From the NCBI GenBank assembly GCA_001179505.1, contig CDMY01000384.1, forward strand, positions 1-64,000: DNA of 64,000 nt, given 5' to 3'. This DNA is from Vitrella brassicaformis. Its lineage: Eukaryota > Sar > Vitrellaceae. The first letter of the stretch is position 1, and each line of letters starts with the position of its first letter. Under the pieces are notes generated by a model. The model ran no database searches and was not told where the DNA came from. It saw nothing but the letters and a program-made list of their open reading frames with translations. Positions 9,370 through 21,598 of this stretch are shown piece by piece. Both the position numbers and the translations under genes were made by a program.

Positions 9370-11946
9370 TTATTCTCTCTGCCCTGGAGGTCTCTCCGTC
9401 CTGATGTTGCTCACCGCTCTCGGCGCCGTCATGGCCCCCCTTCGCCGCAGTGTGCGCTTCCGCCACTTGAGCGAGCGCTGTGCCGCCTCGCTCACACACG
9501 CCTCTGCCGTCACTCTGCCGTGTGTGGCCGATGGGCTGCTGTCGTCGCGTGATGCGGGTGACTCGGAGGGCGGGGAGGGGGCTGGCGCATCTGATGGCGT
9601 GTCGATGCGAGCAGAAGGGGAGGTGGCTTCTGCTGGGGGCTCGGCGGTAGTGACAGTGGCCTCGCGTTGGCTCTTCTGCGCCGACTGGGCCTGGCTTGAT
9701 ATGATCGTCACCCTGCCCCGACAAAACAGAGGCAGAGCGATGCATCGACCACGAACCGTGAGATGAATCGTATTGTCCTTCCCTTACTCCCTCCCTCCCT
9801 CCCTCCCTTCCATCCTCACCAGAAGATTGATACGAAGCCGACCCACAGCACGCGCAGGTCGGTCGGCACCAGCCCATAGGTAACGAGCGACACAAACGGC
9901 CAGAATTTGAGCCCCGCTATCACCAATGGAATCGCAGACGCCTTTATGGCACGCCAGATGACCGGCAACGGATCCAGCTGCACGCAACACACACACCAAT
10001 CAACCACACGAACGTCCACATCACACACATCCGTTGTCTAGACCATCTTGTGTATCTATCTGCCATAGTACCTCCAGTATGCCGAGATAGAGCACATAGC
10101 AGGCATTCCAGAAGGGCGCGAAGACGGCCCGGTCGGTGACGATCTTGCCCAGGGTGGTCGGCCAGTAGCTCTCCCACTGCAGCACCGCCTCGAAGAACAG
10201 ATCGTTTAGGTGGTACCACACGTGGCTGAGTGGTCCGTGCAGCAGGAGACCGGCAGAGGCGGAGCGAAACAGCCGAAGTCGGTCGATGCCAGCCAGCCCA
10301 CGGCCTTCATTCATCTGCACACGCGAGATGGCAACCAAGGAAATGTCTGGTGGTTCCCCTGCCTGTCTGCCCCTGATCTGATGAGTCAGTCGTTCGTTCC
10401 TTGCTCACCCACCCCCCCACCCACCTGAGCCGTCCAGTCCCCGATTGCATAGACCACTCCTGATGTGAGACCCTTGGTGACTACGGGGTCATCATGCAGC
10501 ATCCGCATGTACACATTCAGGTTGTCGAGCGGCGCCCGCATCAAGATCTCGCTCGTCGTCCACCCACGGTAGATGCTCTCATCCACACGCAGGAAGGACT
10601 GGGCAGTCGTGACGGCCATGATGGTGAGAAACACCAAGTTGAAGAAAAGGTTGACGAGCCTCTCCTCTTCTCTCTTGGTCGCCACGAGGCCCTTGAACAG
10701 CACCGGGGGAGGCTCCTCAATCGCAGGTACGGCGCCGACGGCCTTGAGAGCCGACTCATCGGGGAGCAGCACTCGATTGACGAGGGAGTCGATCTCAGCA
10801 TTGTACATGGGCCGCCAGTCGTTGGCGAGAAGCTCCCTTGTCATCGTGTCGTAGACATCTTCCTCCTTTGTCATGTTGCCCGACACGAAGACGCCGGTCC
10901 CATTGAACCCATCGCCATTGGTGGGGACAGTAAACGACCCTTCTGGCCCAAAATTAGCCTGCAGCAGCTGCCGGGCGATCTCAGCCGCTGACGAGGCAGT
11001 TGGTGCGGCACTGCTGGCCGCTTCATCGATTAATGCTGCTGACGGCTCCTCTTGCGCCTTTTGAGCGAGATAGCCGGCCACCACAGAGCCGAGCGACTCC
11101 GGCTCGTGTAGTCGTATGCTGACGGGCTCTCCGTTCTTGTCAAAACAAGGCCGTGAGCAGCGGGGGATTGCCTGGACGGCACTAAGGACATCCGGCTGGC
11201 CGCCTGTCCTCTGCATCGTTGGCACATCAGAGCTGGACACAAACTCATGGACGCCAGGGAGGCCCTTGGCAGCCAGGAACACCCTCAGCGATGGCCGAGA
11301 GGTGCCGTCACCGGATGGCTGCAGCAGCGCCAGGCCGCATCCCTCCAGCTTGGACTCGTCCTTGCACGCCGCCTTCATGCACGCCGATGGCCACACTGTC
11401 ACGAAGGATGCGAAGGCAGGGAAAGAGGCACCTCCTGGCTGCGAAGGCTGCACCAGAGTCAGCGGATGGAAGGCCACAGACATGCCCTCCTCATCAGATG
11501 TGGAGGGGCACGGAGTGAGTGGCCGCGGCCCTGACAGAGTCGACATAACGCAGCCGCCCCGACCCGCCGCAAAGGATTCCGTCAATGCGGTCTTGAGGAC
11601 GTCATCCACACATCGACTGAGGTCGGCAGGGTCCTCTTGCGGCGGGGAAGTGCCAGACGCAGTCGAGGGAGCCACACAGTCGGCAGCTATCTCCATGCCA
11701 GCCGCAAATCCTCCCAGCACGTCAGATAACGATGCATCAACGCCCTGGCCTTTCAAGAAAGTCCCAATGTGGCCATCGACGCGGTCAGTCAGCAGCTGAC
11801 TACTGGCTGTTTTCGTCGCTGCCAGGGGCTTCGTTCGCAGACGGGATGGCGACACTCTAGTGATGAGTGGCGGTGGCTGTGCTGGCGGGAGGAAGGCCTG
11901 CGACGCAGCTGGCAAGAGCGCCACGATGCAGCTGAGCGCATTCATC
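9370..11946 (-). CDS. Mpv17/PMP22-family membrane protein with plastid-type leader
   Basis: Four exons (10425-11946, 10072-10314, 9820-9977, 9370-9712). The N-terminus reads MNALSCIVALLPAASQAFLP, a signal peptide followed by Phe, as in bipartite plastid leaders of red-derived plastids. A long unclassified region of about 400 residues follows. The C-terminal part has the Mpv17/PMP22 signature: YMRMLHDDPVVTKGLTSGVV, IGDWTAQ, LLLHGPLSHVWYHLND, FAPFWNACYV and LKFWPFVSLVTYGLVP. The last exon adds a Ser/Pro/Ala-rich tail ending in basic residues. Mpv17-family proteins form channels or affect solute balance in organelle membranes. The large N-terminal extension is unusual for the family, whose members are about 180-250 residues. 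It is head-to-head with the SNF2 gene (239 bases between starts). Confidence 0.75.
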
Positions 11947-12185
11947 TTCAGCTGAAGGGCATCCTTCAAGTTGGTAATTGTTGATCGGATCTCTTTGCCG
12001 ACGTGCCCACGGGCATTATGCACACATCAGATGTATCAAAACCGCTCTCGTGAGATCCGCAACTCAGCTCGCAGCAGCTCGCCTTTTTCAGAGAAGCTGC
12101 TGAAAGGAAGAGAAGGGGCAGGCCGGCCGTGCAATCTCCGCTGTAGTCTTCCCGCTCGTTGTTGCGCTGTTGCATCTGCATATCG

Positions 12186-15100
12186 ATGGATGACAAGGCT
12201 GGTGCCTCCGAGAAACCGGCGTCCTCGCCGGCGTCAGATGCGCCATCACACGGCAGGCTGGAGTCCATCCGTTCGAATGCTCAGCCGCCGAGGTTTCATG
12301 CCAACGCGCCACCGACAGCGGCGACCCGCACGAAGCCGAAGTTCATCCGTGAGGCGTCCAACGCCAAGAAGAGGAAGGGCGACGGCGACAATGACGACAA
12401 GAAGAACGAGGCCAAGATGAGCAGCAGCGACGGCGACAAAACGACTGAGGAGAAGGACAAGAAGATCGACGGCAAGGAGGGCGGCGTCATGAATGAGGAC
12501 GAGGGCAGCAACAACCCGCCTCCGCCCAAGAAGCGCAAGCGTCTCAAGAAGCAGGTGGACGACGACGAGGAGGAGCGGTTGGCGGCCATCGAGGAGGAGA
12601 AAAGGCGCAGGCGGGAGGAGAAGGAACGGGAGGAGGAGGAGCGCTGCCTCAGGGAGCTGCAGCAGTGCCGCGACATCTCGCAGCAGATGGTCGCTGCCAT
12701 GGTGGATGCGCTGGGCGGGGAGGATGAGGGCAACAGGGAGGCCATACGGGCCACCTTTAGCGAGGGCAGGTGTCACGCCAGTGAGGCCTTCGTCGAGGAT
12801 GAGGGAGTGGAGGCTGCGGCGGGTGGTGTGTGGGAGCGGCTCAAGGAGTACCAGAAGGCCGGCGTCATGTGGATGATGACACTCCACAGACACGACCGCA
12901 ATGGCATACTCGCAGGTGGGCGGGCGGGCGGGAGGGAGAGATGGATGGGAGAGACGACACACACACGCGCATCCACACACACACACATAATGTTCTGTAT
13001 CCATTTAGATGAGATGGGTTTGGGCAAGACGGCTCAGACGCTGGTGTTCCTGCAGTGTCTCTACAAGCAGGAGGACACGGCTCCTGAGAACGCCAGTCTC
13101 ATCCTGGCCCCGGCTGGTCTGATTGAGAACTGGCTGGCGGAGATCCGCCGCTTCTCGCCCGACCTCAATGTGCTCAAGTACCACGGATCGCAGAAGGAAC
13201 GAAACGACGCTGGGGTGAGTGAGTGAGTGCACGAGTCAGCAGGCAGGCACATCCCGCCATTCTCCCTTCTTTACGTGTGTGTGGGTGGTGGCGTCAGGTC
13301 AAGTTTGACTGTCAGCACCCGCAGCCGTATGACATCATTCTGACCACCCCAGCGGTGTTCCAGTCGGACAAGAGCTTCTTCCGCAAGAAGGCCTTCGAGT
13401 ACGCCATCGTCGATGAGGCGCACGGACTCAAAAACGCAGAGAGCAATCGCACCAGGTGGGGGGAGGGTGGGTTAGAGGGAGGGAGGAAGGGCAAAGGATG
13501 GCACATGAGTGGTGATGTTCTCGTGTGTGGTTCGGTGTCTGCAGGGCGTTCAGCAACACCAAGATCCTCAACGCCGAGAGGCGACTGCTGCTCACTGGGT
13601 GGGTGACGCCACACAACACACAACACACACGCACAAGGACATCAAGACACACTCATCCTTTCCTTTCAGGACGCCCATCCAGAACGACACTGTAGAACTC
13701 CGCCAGCTGTTGACTTTGGTCATGCCGACCCTCTTCACGATGGAGAACCTCGAGCAGGCCACCAGGGCGTACTGCAACGCATACGCGGCCGAGAGGGCCC
13801 TGATGCAGCACAAGGGCGGCGCGAGTGAGACCAACGGTGCGGCATCGTCATCGGCATCAGCATCAGCTTCGGCATCGGCAGCAGTGGGCGAGGGCAGCGG
13901 CAGCAGCGAAGTGCAGCCGGAGGTCCGGTTTCTGCAGGAGATCCTGGCGCCATTCATCCTCAGGCGACTCAAGGCTGAGGTGAGCTCGCCCACCACACCA
14001 CACCCCACTACACAAGACACACATGTGTGTCGCGTGCGGTTCCTCTCTCTCCTCTGTCTGTCTGTCAGGTGACTCGTGACTTGCCGTCCAAGATAGAGAT
14101 AGTGGAGCGGTGTCAGATGGAGGGGCTGCAGCTGGCCCTGTACCGGCAGCAGCTCGACTCGGCCCGCTCGTCGTTCGCCGAGAACCTCAAGGCGCTCCCG
14201 GGGCTGCGGGGCAAACACAAGGACAAGGACAGCAGCAAGGAGCAGGAGGGCGACGCCGACGGCAAGAAGGACAGTAGAGAGGAGGAAATGGGCGAGGAGG
14301 GCAGGGTGCTCAAACAGGTATGCCGACACAGACACACACACACACACACATGGGTGGATTGGGTGGTGTGTGGTGTGTTCTTCCGTGTGTTGCTCAGTTG
14401 CTGGCCAACACCCAGGCGGCCAAGAAGCACGCATCCCGGTTCAAGTTCGTGGGCAGCCTGCTGGCGCGGCTGAGGCGGGTGTGCAACCATCCCCTGCTGC
14501 TGCAAGGACACTACACGCCCAACCAAATCAGGGTGAGTCAGCACGACAGACGCAACACCAACCTGCGCAACCACATGCACTCTCTGTGTGTGTCTGTGTC
14601 TGGGCAGCGCTTGGCCGAGCATTTGGTTCGTCGCGACGAGAACTACGTGACCAAGCCTCTGGCGACGGTAGAGGACTACCTCAAGAGCCACAGCGACTTC
14701 GAGATCCACCAGCTGGTCATGACGCACCCCGCCGTCAGCGACATGCTCATCCCGCCCGACAAATTCCTCGAGTCGGCCAAGATCAAGTGCGTGAGGCGAG
14801 AAAGAAACGAGCCCATCCATCCATCCATGCATCCATTGCTTGTGTGTTGTCATGTCTGCAGGAGGATGCTGGAGCTGCTCGACGAGCTCGAGGCCAGCGG
14901 CGAGAAGGCGTTGCTCTTCTCGCAGTTCACGACCTACCTGGACGTCATCGAATACACGCTGTCTGTGCACCGGCCGTCGATGCGGCTCCATCGGCTGGAC
15001 GGCAGCACCCCCATCGCCGAGCGGACAGAGATCGTGGAGAGCTTCTCGACCAAGCCTGAGGTGCGGATGCTGCTGCTGTCCACCAAGGCCGGCGGACACG

Positions 15101-15846
15101 GGCTCAACCTCATCGCTGCTAATCACGGTAGGTACCCATACACAAGTAAAGGTCCCTTCAGGAGGGGGACGGGATGGCTGTGTGTATGGTATGGTCGTGT
15201 GTGTGCTGCTGGCTGTCTGTTGTGTGTGCTGCTCTTTCTTCAGTGATACTGATGGACCAGGATTGGAACCCACACAACGACCGACAAGCCGAGGACCGCG
15301 CACACCGCATCGGTACGTACGGATGTGGAACACATCACATACACACACAGACACACACACATATGGACGGATGGAGCCCCATGCAACCCAATTAACGGCC
15401 ATGTCATTGACACCTACCTGCACTGACTGCACACAGGCCAAACCCGTGAGGTCAAGGTGCACCGGGTCCTGTGCCGGGCGTCCGTCGAGGAAGCGATCCT
15501 CAAGGTATGTATGTCAATCGCTCAATCTGCCATCATGTTCGTTGGCTGGCTGCATCAATCAATTGTTGCTGTGTGTGTGGGATTCTGTCTGTCTGTGTGT
15601 AGTGCTGCCAGCGTAAGCTTGATCTCGATGCATCCTTTGGCGGCAACACCGACCTGCTGCAAGCCGCCATACTGCAGGTAGCAGCCACACACACGCACAG
15701 CTGGCTGTGCGTTCATGTGGCTGTGTGTCTGTGTGCCTGTGGCTGTGCATCAGGATTGTCTGTGTGGTTCATCCCCGTCTGACAACGAGCAGCCCTCGCC
15801 GTCCCCCGCTGACCCTACCCCCACCTCCGCCCAGCAGCAGTCCTGA
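12186..15846 (+). CDS. SNF2-family chromatin remodeller, Fun30/SMARCAD1-like
   Basis: Thirteen exons splice in one frame (12186-12915, 13009-13214, 13298-13455, 13545-13598, 13670-13980, 14069-14316, 14398-14532, 14608-14786, 14862-15127, 15244-15312, 15437-15504, 15603-15677, 15754-15846). After a long acidic/basic N-terminus, the ATPase motifs appear in order: [11 protein letters not shown] (I), VDEAHGLKN (II), LLTGTPIQND (III), [16 protein letters not shown] (V) and [20 protein letters not shown] (VI). The wording around motif I ([18 protein letters not shown], then YHGSQKER) is closest to Fun30/SMARCAD1/ETL1, which slide and exchange histones during repair and silencing. No CUE domain is evident. 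Ser-rich and Lys/Glu-rich inserts interrupt the core. Nuclear; ATP-dependent. Confidence 0.88.
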
Positions 15847-16525
15847 GGAGCAGCGGCAGGCAGACAGACAGCCAGACAGACAAATAGACACAGACAGACA
15901 GACAGACAGGACCCTCAACAGTGTGGATGAGACCATGAAGGACAGGTGACGTGAGTGAGTGAATTTCGTGGGTGCGTATGTGGTGCGTTGACCTCCTCCT
16001 TGACTGAGGTTTTGACACTGAGTGAGTGTTGTGAATGTCCGATGCATTCGGATTGTCCGCTCAGTGCGCTCCTTGCCCTGTCCGTGTCCGTCAAACATAT
16101 TCATCAGCCACTGGCTCACTCTCTCCAGCACAAACATCTACCACTTCGTCAGTCTCTCTGTGTGTGTGTGTGTGTGGCCATGGTCCGTCCCAGCTCTCTA
16201 GAGCAGGGGTGCGACTTCGGATCCGTCCATCCAGTGAAATCGTTCACATCTCTTGATCGGGAACAGGGGCTCAAGTGTCAGTCAATCGGACACGAACATC
16301 ATGTGGCGTCAGTCAGCCATCAGTCAGCCTTTTCTGTGTCGACCTCACTTGATCAGTGCGGTCAGTGCTTCAGCTCAATGTCACTCTGTTTCTCGATGTC
16401 AGCTTGATCAATCCTGAGCTCAGTGGCCCTTGGTCGGCCGGATCGTTGCTGACATGGTGGTCGTTGCTGACACACACACACACACACAGACGCACTCACG
16501 AGTGCGTGTGGATACGCAAGAGAAT
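15847..16525. other. Intergenic, convergent 3' ends
   Basis: Between the SNF2 gene and the MLO-like gene. Contains a CAGA tetranucleotide tract (about 15860-15910) and several TCAG-rich phrases (about 16270-16400). No convincing coding exon was found. Confidence 0.5.
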
Positions 16526-19505
16526 TCAGGCGGGCGGCTTACTGTTGATCCACTGCGTCACTTGCTGGTAACTTGCGGCCATGGCGTCACTTGTGGTCAT
16601 CTCGCGAAACAACTCCTGCAGACACATACAGATCCTCCGCACACAGGGGATCACATCCACATGCAATGTGTCCCCCGCCCCGCCCGCTGACCATGATTTC
16701 GTCCTGTGTGGGTGGTGGTGTGATGCCCTCGAGTGCGCCAGTCAGCTCGGCCGCCGTGACCGTGCCGTCACCGTCCACGTCGAGTGCCCTCAACAACTTG
16801 TCCAGCCGCTGAGTGTTCTTGCGCACGCGCTGAACACAACACACTTATGGACATGCGACATGTTTGCGTGTGTCGTGCATTCCTTACCTCTTCCTCTGTC
16901 TGTTCCTCGCGACGCAGGATGATCAACACCAACGCGATGAATTCCTCCCGCGACAACAAACCCTGGCAAGGTTCCATACATGCAGCTGTGTGTGTGTGTG
17001 CTGTGTATATGTGTGGTTGGTGTACGTTCTTGTTGTAGTCGATGGCGTCAAACCATCCATCAACCATCTTCGTGACATCGCCCGTACCCAAACGCAGCAC
17101 ACCGACCATCGACACGGCACTCTGGTCACACACGCACAGCACAAAGGATGTCTGGTGTGTCTCCGTGTGTCTTCGTGTCTTGTGTGTGTGTGTCTTGTGC
17201 TGCCAGCCTGTTTGGTGATCTGTGGCTCGGTCTCTGTGCTGGGCTGCGTGGCGAAGGCGTCGAAGAGGCTGTTGATGAGCACGCGCACCGACTGCGGCAA
17301 ACGACTGCACACACACAGACAGATGTGAGACGGATCGTTGTCTGTGTGTGGTATCTGTCTGTGCTCACTCGAAGAGTTGTCCGATCCTCCTCTTCTCCGA
17401 GTTGACGTCCTGTGCGGCGGGAAACGCTCCGAGGCTGGCCTTGTGCTCCAGGTAATCGATGAACTGCATGTGGCGGGCCAGCTGGCGACGGAATGAGCCT
17501 CCTCGACCTATCACATCACACACACGAGCACTTGAGATGTTTTATGTGTGTGTGCTGATGACGGATGGATTCATTGCATGCATACCTGTCTGATTCGGTT
17601 CTAATCGGCCATCATGTCCACCGAAGTGAAGACCGTCAGCGACACGATGATGCTGGGCCTGTACCAACACACGGAGACACACATGTGCATCTGTTGACAC
17701 GTGCTTTTGTGTGCTGACCAGAAAATGATGAGGTCGATGGCGAGAACAGCGAGGAGGATCGCCAGCCACAGCCGGCCGTAGCTGATGTGCGCCCAGATGG
17801 GATGCGTGGCCAGCACAGAGTATATCAGCACCGTCAGCAGCACGACGTGCAGGAAGAGAAGCACCTGCAGAGCCCGCTGCATGTAGCCACTCCCCTTGGC
17901 CGTGAAGAGCAGGAGAGACTCGTCTCGGTGGACCAACGAGGGCAGCCCGAAGATGGCGTTGATGGCACGGCTGATGGCGTTCTGACCAGACGGAATCACC
18001 ACTGGGTCCTTCTCAACTGCCGCGTGAACGCGGTCAGCTGATCATGCACACACATCCATGGTGTGTGCAGTTGCGTGTGTGTGTGTGTGTGTGTCTCAGA
18101 TGTTCCTTACGTGTGCCCTGGTGGATCTCCTGAGATACGCTGACGACGTTGGGCTCGACATAGCTGCGCTTCTTGCCGATGTGGACGCAGAAGGTCAGCG
18201 ACACCAGGAAGAGGCCCGCCAGGCAAACTGAGAGGAACACCGCCAGATCTGTTTCGCCAAGTGACAACGCCGGCCTGTCACAGACAGATGTGACATGAGA
18301 GTGTGTTGTGACACTGTGTGTGGAGCCGGCTGTACTTGGCAAGGACGGCGACTGCCAGGAGCACCATCCTGCGTGTGAGAGAGAGAGACATGTGTGGTGT
18401 GTGCATGTGTGCATGTGTCTCTGTGTGTGGGTACCATGACGTGACGGGGATCTCCACGAGTGACGTCAGGAAGTCGAGCAGACTCACTGACAGATACGAC
18501 GCGAACGAGAAGCGAGACGGCTGTGTCGGCTTGGCGATGAACATGTTGTCGTTGCTGACATGTAGATGGACACGCACACAGAGAGACATGACACGGCCGT
18601 CTATCTGCTAGCGTCCCATCGCTGACTGGCTGATTCACGTACGTGAAGAACAGGTGCTTCGTCCCCCAGTAGCTGATTGCCGCACTGCTCACGCCCCGCC
18701 GAGAGAGGTCGGCCATGGTGAGTTTGTCGTATCGGTGCCAGACGTTGGTTTGGCGGAGTGCGAGAGTGATGAGGAGCGTCGTCATCAGGATGAACGTCAC
18801 CATGACCGCAAACACAAAGTAGTGCACCGACTCGAACACTGAATACACACGTAGACATGTCTCTCTCCCTCTCTGTCGTCTCTGTGTGACTCACGTTCGA
18901 ACATGTGTGTGATGGCCATTTCCTTTGGCTCGTGGTGTGACGTCAGCTCGCGGACGGCGGTGGCCTCGATGCGGTCGATGCCGAAGAGGCTGTCGTTGAT
19001 GGCCTTGACAATGCCCCACCGAACCGCAGAGAACAGCAGCAACGCTATGAAGCCCAAAATGGTCAACTCCTGCACTCATCCACACACACACGCACAGAGA
19101 GAGAGAGAGAGAGAGAAACCGGTGAATGTGTGTGGTTGGACGGGCGTGTTGCGTGTCTGTGGTTACCCGTGTGGCGGCCTGAACCATCTGGAGGATCTGC
19201 TTGTGCTCCGGCGAGTCGAGGGAGCGTACCAGACGATGGTGGCCAAACTCTGATGCGCACACACACATGCACACACACACACACAGGTTGATTGAATGCA
19301 TTGGTCGTGTTGTGTTTGTTTGTGTGTGCGGCTGACCGAAGACAATGGTGAGGAACAGAATAAGGACGGTTAAGCCGATCACCACGGTGTTCTCGCTGAT
19401 GGTCCCTGCAGCCTGCTGCGTCGATTGATTGACGGTGGCAGAGGTCATGGGGTTGAGGCTGATGAGGAACAGCGTCATCAGCTGCAAGAGCTCAAAACTC
19501 GTCAT
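16526..19505 (-). CDS. MLO-like seven-helix membrane protein with C-terminal EF-hands
   Basis: Exons: 19337-19505, 19167-19249, 18895-19069, 18643-18838, 18435-18554, 18336-18368, 18111-18274, 17719-18016, about 17580-17660, 17369-17507, about 17208-17304, 17027-17121, 16888-16962, 16692-16829, 16526-16615. Hydrophobic helices include VIGLTVLILFLTIVFG, ELTILGFIALLLF and HYFVFAVMVTFILMTTL. The order and wording (helix, HMFE then HYF helix, then RQTNVWHRYDKL) resemble MLO proteins, calmodulin-regulated membrane proteins. The C-terminal part instead carries two EF-hands, DYNKNGLLSREEF and DVDGDGTVTAAE, so calcium sensing may be built in. Around 17580-17660 the membrane-helix frame (PSIIVSLTVFTSV) ends at a TAG, while the frame that joins the EF-hand exons is one base away. 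This needs a frame change or an unseen splice, and the two halves might be separate products. Confidence 0.6.
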
Positions 19506-19710
19506 GCTGATGCACTCACTCACACACTCGCTCAATCAACGAATGAACGAATGAATGACTGACGCGCTCCGCCTGTGCCTTGCTGCCAATAGTCACCAGA
19601 CAGAGACACGAGCTATGCACGACCGTAGATGTATGTACATGTGTATGTGTGTACGCGATCGATCGTGTTCGAAACGCAAGAGCATTTCACAATGAAACCG
19701 ACGGGTCCCT

Positions 19711-20966
19711 TTACATATGTACATTCCGCCCACTCACCCACCCACCCAACCGCCCACCCGCCACATCCATCGACGACGAATGATTGGTCTCTCCGCTCCG
19801 CTCAGTGTACACACCAGAGCCCCGGCTCAAATGAGGCAGCCATTCGTTACCTGTTTGTGTCAGTAGTTGGTTGCCGTGGTACCATCGGCCCAGTACGGCT
19901 GTGGGTCGCCATAGGCAGACGCCGTGAAGGGCATCTTCTGAGGCCGGGATGAACTTGGGTAGCAGCACGCAAGCACCAACCACAACTGAGCGAACACCAC
20001 ACAGCACAAGGACAAAGGCATCCACAAGGTAAGTCTTTATCTTGTCGTGCCGCCCACCCGTTCTTGGCGACGCTGAGAACACAGGGAATGCACATTAGAA
20101 ACGCGATCATCGCCTGAAGACACGACCAACGATTTTCATTGCAAAAAGGCGTCTGTGTGTCCGTGTCTGAAAGCGCGCTGACCACGAAGTCGAGTACGAT
20201 GACCCAGGCCAAACGCGGCAGACCCAAAATATACTTGGGCTCACCATCTGCCGCCAGTCACACACAGGCGTGGGGCTCGTAATGTGCATCTCTTTCCTTC
20301 TCTTTCGGCTCACTCACTTGGTGAGAGGAATAGCTGGAGGGTCTCGTATGCAATCCTGCTGAGTGTCAGGCGGTCCTCTCCCTCCACAGGAATGCTAGTA
20401 GTGCCACCCGGAGCAGCAGACGAGGCAGGCTTCTGCCTCTCCGTGCCTTGCGAGGAATTCTCGCCGTGTTTGGGCGCCAACACGACTCCATGGTTGCCCT
20501 TGTGGTGATGGTGGTGGCCCGGGCGGCGCTGCAGAGATACCGAAGAAGATGCGGGATGGGTATGGTTGCTGGCCGCAGGGGGATGGTAGTTGTGGTTGGG
20601 ATGCTGATGCCAGCTATGCGGGCGTCGGTGGTTGCGCCCATCATTGAATGGATTATGGGCTTTTGCCGTTGTGATGATGCCTCCCCGGTCCTCGGCCTCG
20701 TCCTCCCTCTCTATCATTTGCTCCATGGCCGGCGCCAGCTTGAAGTGCGGGCGCTGCGCAGCGTGGAACTGCAGCAGAAATGAGTGGCCATCGTCGTCGC
20801 CGATGGTCCGCGGGCGGCTGAGGTGGTGCTGGAGGTCCACTCGCTGGTGCAGAGGTCGCGCAACGGGATCAGATGCGGACAGCTGTTCGTGCTCCTTGGA
20901 TGAACCCAGTGCCGTGATGGATGGGCAGAGCCATAAGAGAATGCAAAGGGGAGCCAGCTGCCACAT
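19711..20966 (-). CDS. Unidentified secretory/membrane protein
   Basis: The first exon (about 20322-20966) begins MWQLAPLCILLWLCPSITAL, a clear signal peptide. A His/Asn/Pro-rich region follows, then RLTLSRIAYETLQLFLSP at a GTGAGT donor. The next exon (about 20180-20246) gives YILGLPRLAWVIVLDFV, a hydrophobic helix. Downstream hydrophobic pieces are AMIAFLMCIPCVLSVA and YLVDAFVLVLCGVRSVVVG, the latter in the 19711-20082 frame. The joins after 20180 are ambiguous because two frames compete. I infer a secretory-route protein with several membrane helices near the C-terminus. No family recognised. Confidence 0.45.
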
Positions 20967-21598
20967 GGTGCATTAGAATGGTAGAGATAAACGACTTCTC
21001 CAAACGGCGAAATCATCCGTCATGCATTCTCGCCAACGCGAGCTTAAACTGCGCCGAATCTGTGTCAGATCTGACGCAGATCCGCGTCGTCTGTGGCTCT
21101 TATAAGGCTGCTGCTCGTGCAAAATGCAGATTGACCCATCGGCCATGCTGACAGCAATGGGCGTCTTCGACCATTCATACCAGCCACAGCTGTGGCCCTC
21201 CCATTCATGTAGTGCTGTATGATGGCGAGGAAGTGATGACCCATGGACATATACATGTCTATCTCTAGAATGCATATGCATCGCGCGGTGTATCTCAGGC
21301 ATGATGTGTCTCAACCATCGGTCTGGTTCTTCTGTCTATCCCAGCACTTGCGGCGCCTCCCTCCCTCCCTCCGTCACTTCTCCCCCGCCCATGAATGAAT
21401 CAACACAAGACGTCACCGTCATGGATATGCACACAATGCAACACCGACCAGCAGCCAGGCACCCTCTCCAGACAGACAGCCGTAATGTACACGACAGACA
21501 GACAGACACCACACACGAGTCATGATTCTGCGTGCATGGATGCCCTCCCTCCCTCCCTCCCTCCCTCTATCATCTGTGACTCAATGGTTGGTGTTAGG
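20967..21598. other. Intergenic, with CCCT and CAGA microsatellites
   Basis: Upstream of the secretory protein gene and downstream of the RecQ4-like gene. Contains CTCC repeats (21359-21376 and 21541-21567) and a CAGA tract (about 21495-21510). A short echo, GATCTGACGCAGATC (21068-21082), is a perfect palindrome. No coding exon is supported. Confidence 0.45.

Noticed and set aside
10494-11799. Plus-strand frames of 165 and 227 residues inside the Mpv17-like gene
   Set aside because: They are shadows of the long minus-strand exon, which has a signal peptide and family motifs.
15847-15960. CAGA repeats as a telomere-like or CRISPR-like array
   Set aside because: Plain tetranucleotide microsatellite without spacers; similar tracts occur throughout the window.
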